A stretch of DNA of 64,000 bases from Actinomycetota bacterium. Lineage in GTDB: Bacteria; Actinomycetota; Thermoleophilia; RBG-16-64-13. The stretch is from contig JADQBG010000015.1 of the NCBI GenBank assembly GCA_016278725.1, positions 162,277 through 226,276 on the forward strand, written 5' to 3'. The translations under genes were made by a program, and so were the position numbers. Below, piece by piece: positions 29,360 to 38,472 of this stretch; within the stretch, counting starts at the first letter, position 1, and each line of letters starts with the position of its first letter. Below the pieces are notes generated by a model, which was not told where the DNA came from, did not search any database, and was given only the letters and a program-made list of their open reading frames with translations.

Positions 29360-30493
29360 TTAGGTGGCCCTCAGCTCCGCGAAGGCGTCGTTGTAGAGCG
29401 TGGTCGCGTCGCCCAGATCCTCGATGAACTGCAGGCGGGCTTCCACCTCTTCGGGCGGGTAGATCGCCGGATCTTGGAGGATCTCGGGATCGATGAATTC
29501 CTCTGCGGCCTGGTTGGGGCTCGCGTACCAGACGTAGTTGCTGATCGCCGCGCCGACCTCGGGCTGGAGCACGTAGTTCATGAAGGCCTCGGCCGTGTAC
29601 TTATGCGGCGCGTCCTTCGGGATGCACATCGAGTCGACCCAGATGACCGCCCCTTCTTCGGGGATCGCGTAACCCACGGATTCGTTCTCGGCGACCGCCT
29701 GGAAGACGTCGCCCGAGTACCCATGGGCCAGCCAGGTGTCGTTGGAGGCCAGCTCATCGATGTAGGTATCCGAAGTGTAGTGCTTGAGCAGCGGCTTCTG
29801 CTCCAGCAGCATGTCCTTGGCCTCGTTGATCTGGGCGGCGTCCGTGGTGTTGATGTCGTAGCCCAATCGGAAGAGGGCAACGGCGAAGACGTCGCGGATC
29901 TCGGTCAGCATGGTGATTTTGCCGCTGTACTTCTCGTCCCACATCATTTCCCAGCTCGGCCGGAAGTCGGGAACCTGCTCCATGTTGTAGCCGATGCCGG
30001 TGGTGCCCCACTGCCAGGGGATGGAGTACTCATTGCCCGGGTCGAAAGGAGCCTCGCGGAAGCGGGGGTAGAGGTTCTCGATGTTCGGCACGTTGTCCAA
30101 GTTGATGGGCTGGAGCAGGTCGAGCTGGCGCATAGTGGTGACCATGTAATCGCTGGGCACGATGATGTCGTACCCGGTGGCCCCGCTTTGGAGCTTGGCT
30201 AGCAGGGTGTCGTTGCTGGAGTAGTTGTCATAGGTGACCGAGACCCCGAACTCCTCTTCGAAGTTCGGAATGGTGTCCTCGGCGATGTAGTCCGACCAGT
30301 TGTAGATATTCAGCTGATCCGACATCTCGGTGTCGCCGCTGCCACCCCCGTCATCGCCGCAACCGGCCAACCAGCCGGCCCCGGCCAGGACGAGTCCCGT
30401 GGTGCCCGCCCGGCGCAGAAAACCCCGCCGGGACATGGGCTCGTTCATCCCCTTGATGAACAGAACCCTCAGTTCGTCCTCACGCTTCCCCAT
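29360..30493 (-). CDS. potD: spermidine/putrescine-type ABC transporter substrate-binding lipoprotein (PotD-like)
   Basis: SRRGFLRRAGTTGLVLAGAGWLAGCGDD...LNIYNWSDYIAEDTIPNFEEEFGVSVTYDNYSSNDTLLAKL. Confidence 0.92.
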   Translation of the reverse strand: MGKREDELRVLFIKGMNEPMSRRGFLRRAGTTGLVLAGAGWLAGCGDDGGGSGDTEMSDQLNIYNWSDYIAEDTIPNFEEEFGVSVTYDNYSSNDTLLAKLQSGATGYDIIVPSDYMVTTMRQLDLLQPINLDNVPNIENLYPRFREAPFDPGNEYSIPWQWGTTGIGYNMEQVPDFRPSWEMMWDEKYSGKITMLTEIRDVFAVALFRLGYDINTTDAAQINEAKDMLLEQKPLLKHYTSDTYIDELASNDTWLAHGYSGDVFQAVAENESVGYAIPEEGAVIWVDSMCIPKDAPHKYTAEAFMNYVLQPEVGAAISNYVWYASPNQAAEEFIDPEILQDPAIYPPEEVEARLQFIEDLGDATTLYNDAFAELRAT

Positions 30494-31629
30494 CACGCAA
30501 CCTCCTCCGTCGACTCTGCCGTCGCCTGCTCCGGGAGCACCCGGTTGTGGTACGGATGCCAGGTGAGGATGGTCTCCTCCCCCGGCACCCAAAGCGTCTT
30601 GTCCGACGCGACCTGAACGTTCTGCTCGAGCACCGTAAACTGCGAATGCAGCGCGGGCACGTCGATCTTGTACTGCGTGGTCATCCCGAGGTAGACCACA
30701 TCGCGGACGATCCCCTTGAGCACGCAGTTCTCCTCGGGCGGCTCTTCGTGGAGCTCCAGCAGGCGGATCTTCTCGGGCCTAACCGAGAGCGAAACAATAT
30801 CTCCCACCGGGTGGTCCTGGGGCCTGCCGAATATCACCCGCTGATTCTCGCCGTAGGACAGCGTGCCCATCCCGTTGCTGCTCTCGACTCGGCCTTCGAT
30901 GAAGTTGGAGACCCCGATAAAGCCGGCGACAAAGCGCGTGGCGGGGGCTTCGTAGAGCTCTTCCGGCTCTCCCACCTGCTCGACCCGCCCCTGCCTCATG
31001 ACCGCGATGCGGTCCGACATGGTCAGGGCTTCTTCTTGGTCGTGGGTCACGTAGATGAAGGTGATGCCCACGCTCTCGTGGATATGCTTGAGTTCCAACT
31101 GCATCTGCCGGCGCAACTTGAGGTCCAGAGCGCCGAGGGGTTCGTCGAGCAGCAGAACCGCGGGGAGGTTGACCAGCGCGCGGGCCAAGGCCACGCGTTG
31201 CTGCATCCCTCCAGAGAGCTGAGTGGGTTTGTTCTTGCCGCGATCCTCGAGTTCCACCATCTGCAGGGCATCGTGCACGCGCTTGTCGATCTCGGCCTTG
31301 GGCAGCTTCTTGCGCTTGAGCCCGAAGGCGACATTCTTCTCCACGTTCAGATGGGGGAAGAGCGCGTAGTTCTGAAAAACCGTGTTGACGTTGCGCCGAT
31401 AAGGCGGAAGGCGGGCGACGTCGGTGCCTTCCAGGTAGATGGACCCCTCGCTGGGCTCCTCGAAGCCGGCGATCATGCGCAGGCAGGTGGTCTTACCGCA
31501 ACCGCTCGGTCCGAGCAGGGAGAAGAACTCACCCCTGCGAATGCCCAGGCTCAGATCGTCGACGGCGCGCAGATCACCGAAGAGCTTTGTGACCCCTTCC
31601 AGACGGATTGCATAGTCCTCTCCGCTCAT
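30493..31629 (-). CDS. potA: spermidine/putrescine-type ABC transporter ATPase (PotA-like)
   Basis: LLGPSGCGKTTCLRMIAGFE...LSGGMQQRVALARALVNLPAVLLLDEPLGALDLKLRRQMQLELK; C-terminal TOBE region. Confidence 0.94.
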   Translation of the reverse strand: MSGEDYAIRLEGVTKLFGDLRAVDDLSLGIRRGEFFSLLGPSGCGKTTCLRMIAGFEEPSEGSIYLEGTDVARLPPYRRNVNTVFQNYALFPHLNVEKNVAFGLKRKKLPKAEIDKRVHDALQMVELEDRGKNKPTQLSGGMQQRVALARALVNLPAVLLLDEPLGALDLKLRRQMQLELKHIHESVGITFIYVTHDQEEALTMSDRIAVMRQGRVEQVGEPEELYEAPATRFVAGFIGVSNFIEGRVESSNGMGTLSYGENQRVIFGRPQDHPVGDIVSLSVRPEKIRLLELHEEPPEENCVLKGIVRDVVYLGMTTQYKIDVPALHSQFTVLEQNVQVASDKTLWVPGEETILTWHPYHNRVLPEQATAESTEEVA

Positions 31630-32123
31630 CAGCTGTAGATCTCCTTGATGATCTTGAGATGGACGAAGGTCTCGAAGTCCCTGACCCCGCTGATGGATCC
31701 CAACCGGGTGAGAAACCGCAGCACGTGCTGGTGGTCGTGACAGCCGACCTCGGCCAACAGATTGTAGTTGCCCGCGAGGGCGACCAGGTAGATGACCTCG
31801 TCTTGGGCGGCGATCTCTTCGGCGATTTGGTCCAGCCGGCTGCTGTCCGCCTTGATCCCGACCAGCGCCATCATGGAGTCGCCCAGGGCCAGGCGATTGG
31901 TGACGACCGTGACCTGCATGGCCTTCTCCCGGACCAGACGCTGAAAGCGCTGGCGGATCATCCCGGGAGAGACGTCGAGACGGCGGGCAATTTCGGAGAA
32001 GGGCATGCGCGCGTCTTCCTTGAGCGCCGCGATGATCTGCTCATCGGCTCGGTCCAGATCGACCTGCCGGAATGACTGATGCGCCTCCAGCGTGCCCCCA
32101 ATGACGATAGACTTGGTGCCCAA
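31629..32123 (-). CDS. Lrp/AsnC family transcriptional regulator (Lrp2)
   Basis: VDLDRADEQIIAALKEDARMPFSEIARRLDVSPGMIRQRFQRLVREKAMQV; coupled to potA. Confidence 0.9.
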   Translation of the reverse strand: MGTKSIVIGGTLEAHQSFRQVDLDRADEQIIAALKEDARMPFSEIARRLDVSPGMIRQRFQRLVREKAMQVTVVTNRLALGDSMMALVGIKADSSRLDQIAEEIAAQDEVIYLVALAGNYNLLAEVGCHDHQHVLRFLTRLGSISGVRDFETFVHLKIIKEIYS

Positions 32124-32331
32124 GTGCCGGGCGAACCCCTGCGAGAATCCCTTGCTCCCCCAGCGGACACTTGAACGGTATTACCAAAAGGCACCAAAAA
32201 GCAAGGCATATTCGATATTCGGCATAAATCCGTCGACGAGATTGCTGGTACGGCACTGATCGAGGCCCCCGGCTACCGAATTGCGAGGGCAAAACGGCCA
32301 TGGATGGACGGTGGGTCCGGCGAGGCACGAC

Positions 32332-32381
32332 GGCCGGCCAAGCCCGATGGGCCGGCCAAGGCCGATGGGCCGGCCAAGGCG
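32332..32381. repeat. 18-bp tandem repeat, about 2.8 copies
   Basis: ggccggccaagcccgatg / ggccggccaaggccgatg / ggccggccaaggcg. Confidence 0.85.
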
Positions 32382-32489
32382 CTTCTGATACCTTTGGCGC
32401 GAAGCGGCGGCGGCCGGGCAGGCAGCCGGGTGTCGAGTGCCGGCTGAGGAGTGGCCGGGGCCGAATCGAGCTACGGGAGAGAGGAGCCA

Positions 32490-33461
32490 ATGGTGCCGGA
32501 GTCGAGCAGACCGGGCGGAGTAGGAGCCGAAGCGGGCCAGTCGGGTTCGATGCCCTTCGTCGGCATCCCTTCCTTCCTGAAGCTGCCCGTGGTGCCTCCC
32601 GACGCTCCCGGTTGGCATTTCCTGATACTCGGCCTGCCGTACGACGAGGGAGCTTCCAACCGGCCGGGAGCCCGCTTTGGACCCCGGGCCATCAGGAATG
32701 CGTCCACCCTCTACTCCTATGAAGGCGGCGCCGAGCTATTCGACGTGGAACTCGGCCGCAAGATCCTGACAGGCGCGCGAATCGCGGACGCCGGGGACGT
32801 CCCCATCGTGCCGGGCGGCGGCAGGCAGAACCGCGAGGCCATCTCGGACGCCGTACGCCGAATCCTCGCCTCGGGCGCGATCCCCGTCTGCTTGGGCGGC
32901 GATCACTCCGTGAGCGCCCCGGTCCTGCGCGCCGTCTCGGACTCCTCGGCGACCCCTCACCTGGTGCACCTCGATACCCACATGGACTTCGACTCCTACC
33001 TGCCGCCGCACACTCACGGCACGCCGATCCGCCACGCGATTGAAGAAGGACTGGTCTCGGGGGTCACGCAGATCGGGATCCGCGGGCTAAACAGCGGACA
33101 CGAAGACTGGTTGGAGGCCCGTCGCCGCGGCGTGCGCGTGGTGACCGCGCGCGAATTCAGGACCCGGGGATCCGCGCACGCCCTCGAGCAGGTCCCCGAA
33201 GAGGAGGCGCTCTACCTCTCCATCGACATCGACGTCTTCGATCCCTCCATCGCGCCGGGTACGGGAACCCCCGAGCCCGGTGGCCTGGGGTACCCGGAGG
33301 TGGTCGAGTTGGTGCGGGAGTTGGCCCGGCGGGGACCCATATTGGGAGTGGATCTGGTGGAGGTCAATCCGGCCTACGATCACGGCGAGATCACCGCGAT
33401 TCTCGCCGCCCGGCTGCTGCTCGACGTGATGGGAGCGGTCTGGGAGGCGCGCTCGGGCTAG
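32490..33461 (+). CDS. agmatinase/arginase family ureohydrolase
   Basis: CLGGDHSVSAPVLRAV...HLVHLDTHMDFDSY...HGTPIRHAIEEGL...LYLSIDIDVFDPSIAPGTGTPEPGGL (metal-binding motifs); start at ATG 32490. Confidence 0.93.
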   Translation: MVPESSRPGGVGAEAGQSGSMPFVGIPSFLKLPVVPPDAPGWHFLILGLPYDEGASNRPGARFGPRAIRNASTLYSYEGGAELFDVELGRKILTGARIADAGDVPIVPGGGRQNREAISDAVRRILASGAIPVCLGGDHSVSAPVLRAVSDSSATPHLVHLDTHMDFDSYLPPHTHGTPIRHAIEEGLVSGVTQIGIRGLNSGHEDWLEARRRGVRVVTAREFRTRGSAHALEQVPEEEALYLSIDIDVFDPSIAPGTGTPEPGGLGYPEVVELVRELARRGPILGVDLVEVNPAYDHGEITAILAARLLLDVMGAVWEARSG

Positions 33462-35113
33462 GTCTTGCGGCCGAAGCGCAGGCAGATCAGAGCCAGCGCC
33501 AGGTCGACCAGCACCTCGGTCTCCTCCAGGGAGCGTCCCAGCAGGCCTTCGATCTTGTGCAGCCGGTTGCGCAGGGTGTTGGGGTGAACGTAGAGGATCT
33601 CGGCCGCGCGGGCCACGTTTCGGTTCTCGTCCAGATAGGCCCGAAGGCTCTCCACCAGTTTCTCCCCGCGCTCCCGGTCGTGCCTCAGCAGGGGGTCGAG
33701 GTACTGCCGGGCCACCGACTCCAGCTTCAACGCATCGGAGGTGTCCAGCGCGCGCACGCTCGGGCCCAGCCGGGAGAACAGGCGCACGTGTGGAGATTGG
33801 CGGCCGCCGGCGGCCCGCACCGCCTCGCGGGCCTGAAGCAGCGCGGCGGGAGCGCTGTCCGCACGCTCGACCGGGTTGCTGATACCAATGGTGACCGACA
33901 GGCGGGGTGGCCCCTCCACCAGCCTCTGCCGCAGCCCCTGGCCCAACTCCAGCAGCTTCTCGTCTTGGCCGGGAGCCTCCTCCCCGGATTGGACCAGGGC
34001 GATCACCGAATCGCTCTTTCCCACGGAAACGAAGGGAACCCGTAGGTCCGAGAAGAAGTCGTCCACCCGTTCCTTGAACTCGCTCTTGAGTTCCTGGATG
34101 GCCTCTTCTGTGACGCTGCCCAGGCGGGCCGACACCGTGCCGGAGAAGTTGTCCACGTCGCAGACCAGCAACCGGCCCCGAGGAACGTCCGTGCGGAACC
34201 CCAGATTGCGCAGCCTTTCCTCCAGCTCTTCCGGGCGGCTGCTGCCCGAAATCAATTCGTCCAGCAACCCCGCGCGCATGCGGACGCGAACCAGCGCCTC
34301 CTCGCGGTAGCGGTGAAGCTCCAAGTTCAGCAGTTTGCGCACGTACTCGGCCAGCACCTGGGCGGTCTCGCCGGGCGGATCATCGTCGGAGTAGACCAGG
34401 CCCAGCACCTGCTCCACCCTGCCGCCCAGCCGGACGTCGCGAAGCACCACCGGATGCTCGTCGACGCGCCCGGGATCGCGCTCGGTGGTGGGACCGGCAG
34501 CGCGGTAGAGCTCCCAGATCGCCTCCCGGAGCTCCGGGGTCAGCTTGATGCGGGCATCGGCCTGCGAGAGGACCTCTCCGCGTCCGTCGAAGACGAGCAC
34601 CGAGGCCGAGAGCAGCATGGCCGCGGCCGAGACCAGATGATCCAGCCCGCGTTCTTCGAGAAGCAGGGCCAACAGGTGATCCTGAGCGGTGAGGCCCCGC
34701 CTGAGTTGGTAGAGAGAAGGGCGCTTCAACCGGTCCAGGACAAAGCCGGTGATGCCTTTGAAGGGCACCTCGACGGGGACCTCGAACAGGGGCAGGCCGG
34801 TGCGGTCCGCCGCCGCGCGCATGTCCGTCGGTGCCTCGTCGAAGTACAGGCCGACGCCCAAACCCAGCGCGGCGGCTCCTTTCTCGGCGAGCCGCCTGAC
34901 CACGCGAACCCGCTCGCCGGGCTTGTCGTAGACGGCGAGTCCGGTCATCAGGAGGACGTCGCCCTCCCCCAGCCAGGGAGTGGGATCCGGCATTTCCGAG
35001 ATGTGCACTCCGCGAATCTCGCGGGCACGGCCGCCGAGGCCGGCGACGAGGCGCAGGCCGAGCTCCTCCGCTCCGATCAAATCCTGAACGGTCAGCCGCC
35101 CAGTAGCCGTCAC
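33458..35113 (-). CDS. PucR family transcriptional regulator
   Basis: N-terminal PucR domain (LTVQDLIGAEELGLRLVAG...), C-terminal HTH FLDENRNVARAAEILYVHPNTLRNRLHKIEGLLGRSLEE. Confidence 0.92.
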   Translation of the reverse strand: MTATGRLTVQDLIGAEELGLRLVAGLGGRAREIRGVHISEMPDPTPWLGEGDVLLMTGLAVYDKPGERVRVVRRLAEKGAAALGLGVGLYFDEAPTDMRAAADRTGLPLFEVPVEVPFKGITGFVLDRLKRPSLYQLRRGLTAQDHLLALLLEERGLDHLVSAAAMLLSASVLVFDGRGEVLSQADARIKLTPELREAIWELYRAAGPTTERDPGRVDEHPVVLRDVRLGGRVEQVLGLVYSDDDPPGETAQVLAEYVRKLLNLELHRYREEALVRVRMRAGLLDELISGSSRPEELEERLRNLGFRTDVPRGRLLVCDVDNFSGTVSARLGSVTEEAIQELKSEFKERVDDFFSDLRVPFVSVGKSDSVIALVQSGEEAPGQDEKLLELGQGLRQRLVEGPPRLSVTIGISNPVERADSAPAALLQAREAVRAAGGRQSPHVRLFSRLGPSVRALDTSDALKLESVARQYLDPLLRHDRERGEKLVESLRAYLDENRNVARAAEILYVHPNTLRNRLHKIEGLLGRSLEETEVLVDLALALICLRFGRKT

Positions 35114-35123
35114 CAAGTCACCT

Positions 35124-36137
35124 CTAGCCTTGCAGCTCCCCGATCCGCCGGGCAATCGCCTGCCCCATCTCCCGGGTGCCCGCGGTCCCGCCCAGGTCGT
35201 AGGTCACGTCCCGGCCGGCGCCGACCACGTCCCTGATTGCGTTAAACAGCAGGTCCGCCGCCTCGCGCTCGCCCAGGTGACGCAGCATGAGCACCGCGCT
35301 CAGCATGAGGGCACCGGGATTCACCTTGTTCTGCCCCGCGTACTTGGGGGCAGAGCCGTGGACCGGCTCGAACAGAGCCAACTCGTCGCCCAGGTTGGCC
35401 CCGGGCGCCATGCCCAGGCCGCCCACCAGGCCGGCACAGAGGTCGGAGAGGATGTCGCCGTAGAGGTTGGGACAGAGGATCACGTCGTAGAGTTCGGGCT
35501 TCTGCACGAGCTGCATGGCCATGTTGTCGACGATGCGGTCCTCGAACTCGATGTCACCGTATTCGGCGGCCACTCCGCGCGCCACCTCGAGAAAAAGCCC
35601 GTCGGTATACTTCATGATGTTGGCTTTATGCACGGCCGTGACCTTGCGCCGGCCTTCGCGGCGGGCGTACTCGAAGGCGAAGCGGGCGATCCGCTCGGAG
35701 GCGTAGCGGGTGATGATCTTGATCGACTCCGCGGCGTCCTTGCCCACGGAGTGCTCGATCCCCGCGTAGAGATCCTCGGTGTTCTCGCGCACCACCACCA
35801 GGTCGATGTCCTCATAGCGGCTCTTGACCCCGGGAATGCTGATGGCGGGACGCAGGTTGGCGTAGAGATCCAGCTCCTTGCGCAGAGCGACGTTCACGCT
35901 GCGGAAGCCGGAACCCACCGGCGTGGTCAGCGGGCCTTTGATCGCCACCTTGGTCTCCCGCACCGAGGCGACCGTTTCCGGCGGCAGCGGGGTGCCGTAC
36001 TTTTCGATCACATCGGCCCCGGCCTCGACGTCGACCCATTCGATGTCGACTCCGGTTGCGCCGACCGCCTCTTTGGTCGCAGCCATGATTTCCGGGCCGA
36101 TGCCGTCCCCGGGTATGCAGGTCACTCTGTATTTCAT
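35124..36137 (-). CDS. isocitrate/isopropylmalate dehydrogenase family (probable NAD-isocitrate dehydrogenase)
   Basis: [25 protein letters not shown]...[18 protein letters not shown]...[17 protein letters not shown]...[25 protein letters not shown]. Confidence 0.92.
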   Translation of the reverse strand: MKYRVTCIPGDGIGPEIMAATKEAVGATGVDIEWVDVEAGADVIEKYGTPLPPETVASVRETKVAIKGPLTTPVGSGFRSVNVALRKELDLYANLRPAISIPGVKSRYEDIDLVVVRENTEDLYAGIEHSVGKDAAESIKIITRYASERIARFAFEYARREGRRKVTAVHKANIMKYTDGLFLEVARGVAAEYGDIEFEDRIVDNMAMQLVQKPELYDVILCPNLYGDILSDLCAGLVGGLGMAPGANLGDELALFEPVHGSAPKYAGQNKVNPGALMLSAVLMLRHLGEREAADLLFNAIRDVVGAGRDVTYDLGGTAGTREMGQAIARRIGELQG

Positions 36138-36185
36138 CTCAAAAACTCTCCTACAGGACTCGAACGCAGGCCGCCGCATGCTATC

Positions 36186-36256
36186 AGACCTCCCCGGTTC
36201 ATGAGCGGCAGACCTCCCCGGTTCATGAGCGGCAGAGCTCCCGCTCCATGACCGGC
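36186..36256. repeat. 24-bp tandem repeat (2 perfect copies plus one degenerate)
   Basis: agacctccccggttcatgagcggc x2, then agagctcccgctccatgaccggc. Confidence 0.9.
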
Positions 36257-36274
36257 GAGAGACTTTTAACCGTA

Positions 36275-36313
36275 GTGCATAAACTTGCACCGAACCCGGC
36301 GTATCGCTAGGAT
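36275..36313 (+). promoter_or_regulatory. putative promoter with inverted repeat overlapping -35
   Basis: GTGCA-TAAACT-TGCAC (36275-36290); TTGCAC (36285-36290)-17 bp-TAGGAT (36308-36313). Confidence 0.5.
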
Positions 36314-36349
36314 GAGTCGCTCTTTCCCCCATCACTGTAGAGGAGCACG

Positions 36350-37414
36350 ATGAACCGAAGGATCGCCCTGCTCACGGGCCTGCTGCTGGTACTCCTTCTC
36401 GCGGCCCTGCCGGTCTTGGCCGGTTGCGGGGAAGACGAGACCACCACCGACACCACCGAGACCGCCGACACCACCGAGACCTCGGACACCACCGCAGACA
36501 CCACGGAAACCAGCGAAGGCGCCGCCGCGAGCGCCGAGACCTACGACATCGGCATCACCCAAATCGTCAGCCACCCGGCGCTCGACGCCGTCGCCCAGGG
36601 CTTCAAGGACGCCCTGGAAGAAGAGGGCATCCAGGCCAACTTCGACGAGCAGAACGCGCAGGGCGAGTTGCCCGTGGCCTCGACCATTGCCGAGAAATTC
36701 GTCGCGGACAACGTCGATCTGATTCTCGCCATCGCGACGCCGACCAGCCAGGCCGCGGTCCAGGCAACCGACGAAATCCCCGTGCTCTTTGCCGCCGTTA
36801 CCGATCCCGTGGCCGCCGGCCTGGTGGATGATCCGGAGAACCCCACGGCCAACGTCACCGGGGTCAGCGACAAGCTGCCCATCCAGCCCCATCTGGACCT
36901 GGTGAAGGAATTGGTGCCCGATATCAAGACCTTGGGCGTGCTCTACAACGCGGGCGAAGCCAATTCCGTCGCCCTCGTGGAGGAAGAGCGGCGGCTGGCG
37001 GAGGAAATGGGTTGGGAGGTGCAGGAGGCCACGGTGGCTTCTTCCGCCGAAGTCCTCTCCGCCGCACAATCTCTCATCGGCCGGGTCGACGCCATCTCGG
37101 TGCTCACCGACAACACCGTGGTTTCGGCCTTCGAGAGCGTGGTCAAGGTGGGCCAGGAGAACGGCATCCCGATAATCGCCGGGGATATCGACAGCGTCGA
37201 GCGCGGCGCGGCTGCGGCCTACGCCTTCGACTACTACGAGCACGGACGCCAGGCGGGCCGCATGGCGGCGCGCTGGCTGACCGGTACCCCGGTCGATCAG
37301 CTTCCCGTGGAATTCGCGCAAGACCTGGTGCTCGCGGTGAATCCCGCCTCCGCCGAGCAGATGGGCATCACCATTCCCGAAGCCATGCAGCAGGAGGCCG
37401 GCGAGGTCTTCTAG
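36350..37414 (+). CDS. ABC transporter substrate-binding lipoprotein (PF04392-type)
   Basis: Lipobox VLAGC, Thr-rich linker, then [29 protein letters not shown]...[32 protein letters not shown]. Confidence 0.88.
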   Translation: MNRRIALLTGLLLVLLLAALPVLAGCGEDETTTDTTETADTTETSDTTADTTETSEGAAASAETYDIGITQIVSHPALDAVAQGFKDALEEEGIQANFDEQNAQGELPVASTIAEKFVADNVDLILAIATPTSQAAVQATDEIPVLFAAVTDPVAAGLVDDPENPTANVTGVSDKLPIQPHLDLVKELVPDIKTLGVLYNAGEANSVALVEEERRLAEEMGWEVQEATVASSAEVLSAAQSLIGRVDAISVLTDNTVVSAFESVVKVGQENGIPIIAGDIDSVERGAAAAYAFDYYEHGRQAGRMAARWLTGTPVDQLPVEFAQDLVLAVNPASAEQMGITIPEAMQQEAGEVF

Positions 37415-37458
37415 GCTCGGATCCGTACCCGGCGACGGCGCGGGTCTAGTACAATGCC

Positions 37459-37482
37459 GGGCGGCGCCGCATGGCGCCGCCC
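37459..37482 (+). other. intercistronic hairpin 1
   Basis: GGGCGGCGCC-GCAT-GGCGCCGCCC perfect 10-bp stem. Confidence 0.6.
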
Positions 37483-37498
37483 TCAAACGAGACCACGA

Positions 37499-37530
37499 GG
37501 GAACCGGGGCCCGCCCCGGTTCCCCATTTT
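37499..37530 (+). terminator. intercistronic terminator/attenuator-like hairpin 2
   Basis: GGGAACCGGGG-CCCG-CCCCGGTTCCC then CATTTT. Confidence 0.6.
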
Positions 37531-37548
37531 GGAGGAAGAGCTTCCCGT

Positions 37549-38472
37549 ATGACCGGCATCCTGACGAGCGGGCTCGAACAAGGCCTCGTCTTCAGCTTCA
37601 TGGTCCTCGGGGTTTTCGTCACCTTCCGGGTCCTGGACTTCCCCGACTTGACCGTCGACGGGAGCATCGTCACCGGCGCGGCGGTGACCGCCATGGCGCT
37701 CACGAACGGCTGGTCGCCTGCGCTGGCCACGGCGACGGGCACCCTGGCCGGTTTCGCGGCGGGGACGGTGACCGGGATTCTGCACGTGCTGCTCAAGTCT
37801 GGGTCCGATGCCACCAATTACGGTCCCAAGCTGCTCGCGGGTATCCTCACCATGACCGGACTCTACAGCCTCAACCTGCGCATCATGGGGTTGGGCACGA
37901 GTGCCACCGCCCGCAGCAACGTACCGCTGCTGGGCGAGCCCACGCTGATCGAATCCATCGAGAATCTGCTGTCGATCGAACTCACCACCTGGCGGCTCAT
38001 CGCCGCTCTGGCCATTCTGGCGCTGGTGATCAAACTGGTGCTCGACTGGTTCCTGCACACCGAGGTGGGCCTGGCGATGCAGGCCACCGGCGACAACGAG
38101 CAGATGATCAAGGCCCTCGGGGTCAACACCACCGTCGTGCGGATCGCCGGCCTCGGGCTGGCGAATGCCCTGGTTGCCCTGTCCGGGGCCCTGGTGGCGC
38201 AGACTCAAGGCTTCGCCGACATCGGCATGGGAATCGGCACCATCGTCGCCGGCCTGGCCGGGGTGATCATCGGCGAGGTCCTCTTCGGCAGCCGCAGCGT
38301 GACCTGGGTGCTCTTTTCGGTGATTGGCGGTTCCGTGGTCTACCGGCTGCTCATTGCCGGGGCGCTCCGCGTCGAGCAGATCGACCCCACCGACCTTCGG
38401 CTTTTGACGGCGATCCTCGTGGTGATCGCGCTGGCCACTCCCACCGTCCGCCGTAAGGTGGTGAGGATGTGA
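37549..38472 (+). CDS. ABC transporter permease (partner of PF04392-type SBP)
   Basis: LTSGLEQGLVFSFMVLGVFVTFRVLDFPDLTVDGSIVTGAAVTAMAL. Confidence 0.88.
   Translation: MTGILTSGLEQGLVFSFMVLGVFVTFRVLDFPDLTVDGSIVTGAAVTAMALTNGWSPALATATGTLAGFAAGTVTGILHVLLKSGSDATNYGPKLLAGILTMTGLYSLNLRIMGLGTSATARSNVPLLGEPTLIESIENLLSIELTTWRLIAALAILALVIKLVLDWFLHTEVGLAMQATGDNEQMIKALGVNTTVVRIAGLGLANALVALSGALVAQTQGFADIGMGIGTIVAGLAGVIIGEVLFGSRSVTWVLFSVIGGSVVYRLLIAGALRVEQIDPTDLRLLTAILVVIALATPTVRRKVVRM

Noticed and set aside
36186-36256. CRISPR-like repeat
   Set aside because: Units are directly adjacent with no spacers; it is a tandem repeat, not a CRISPR array.
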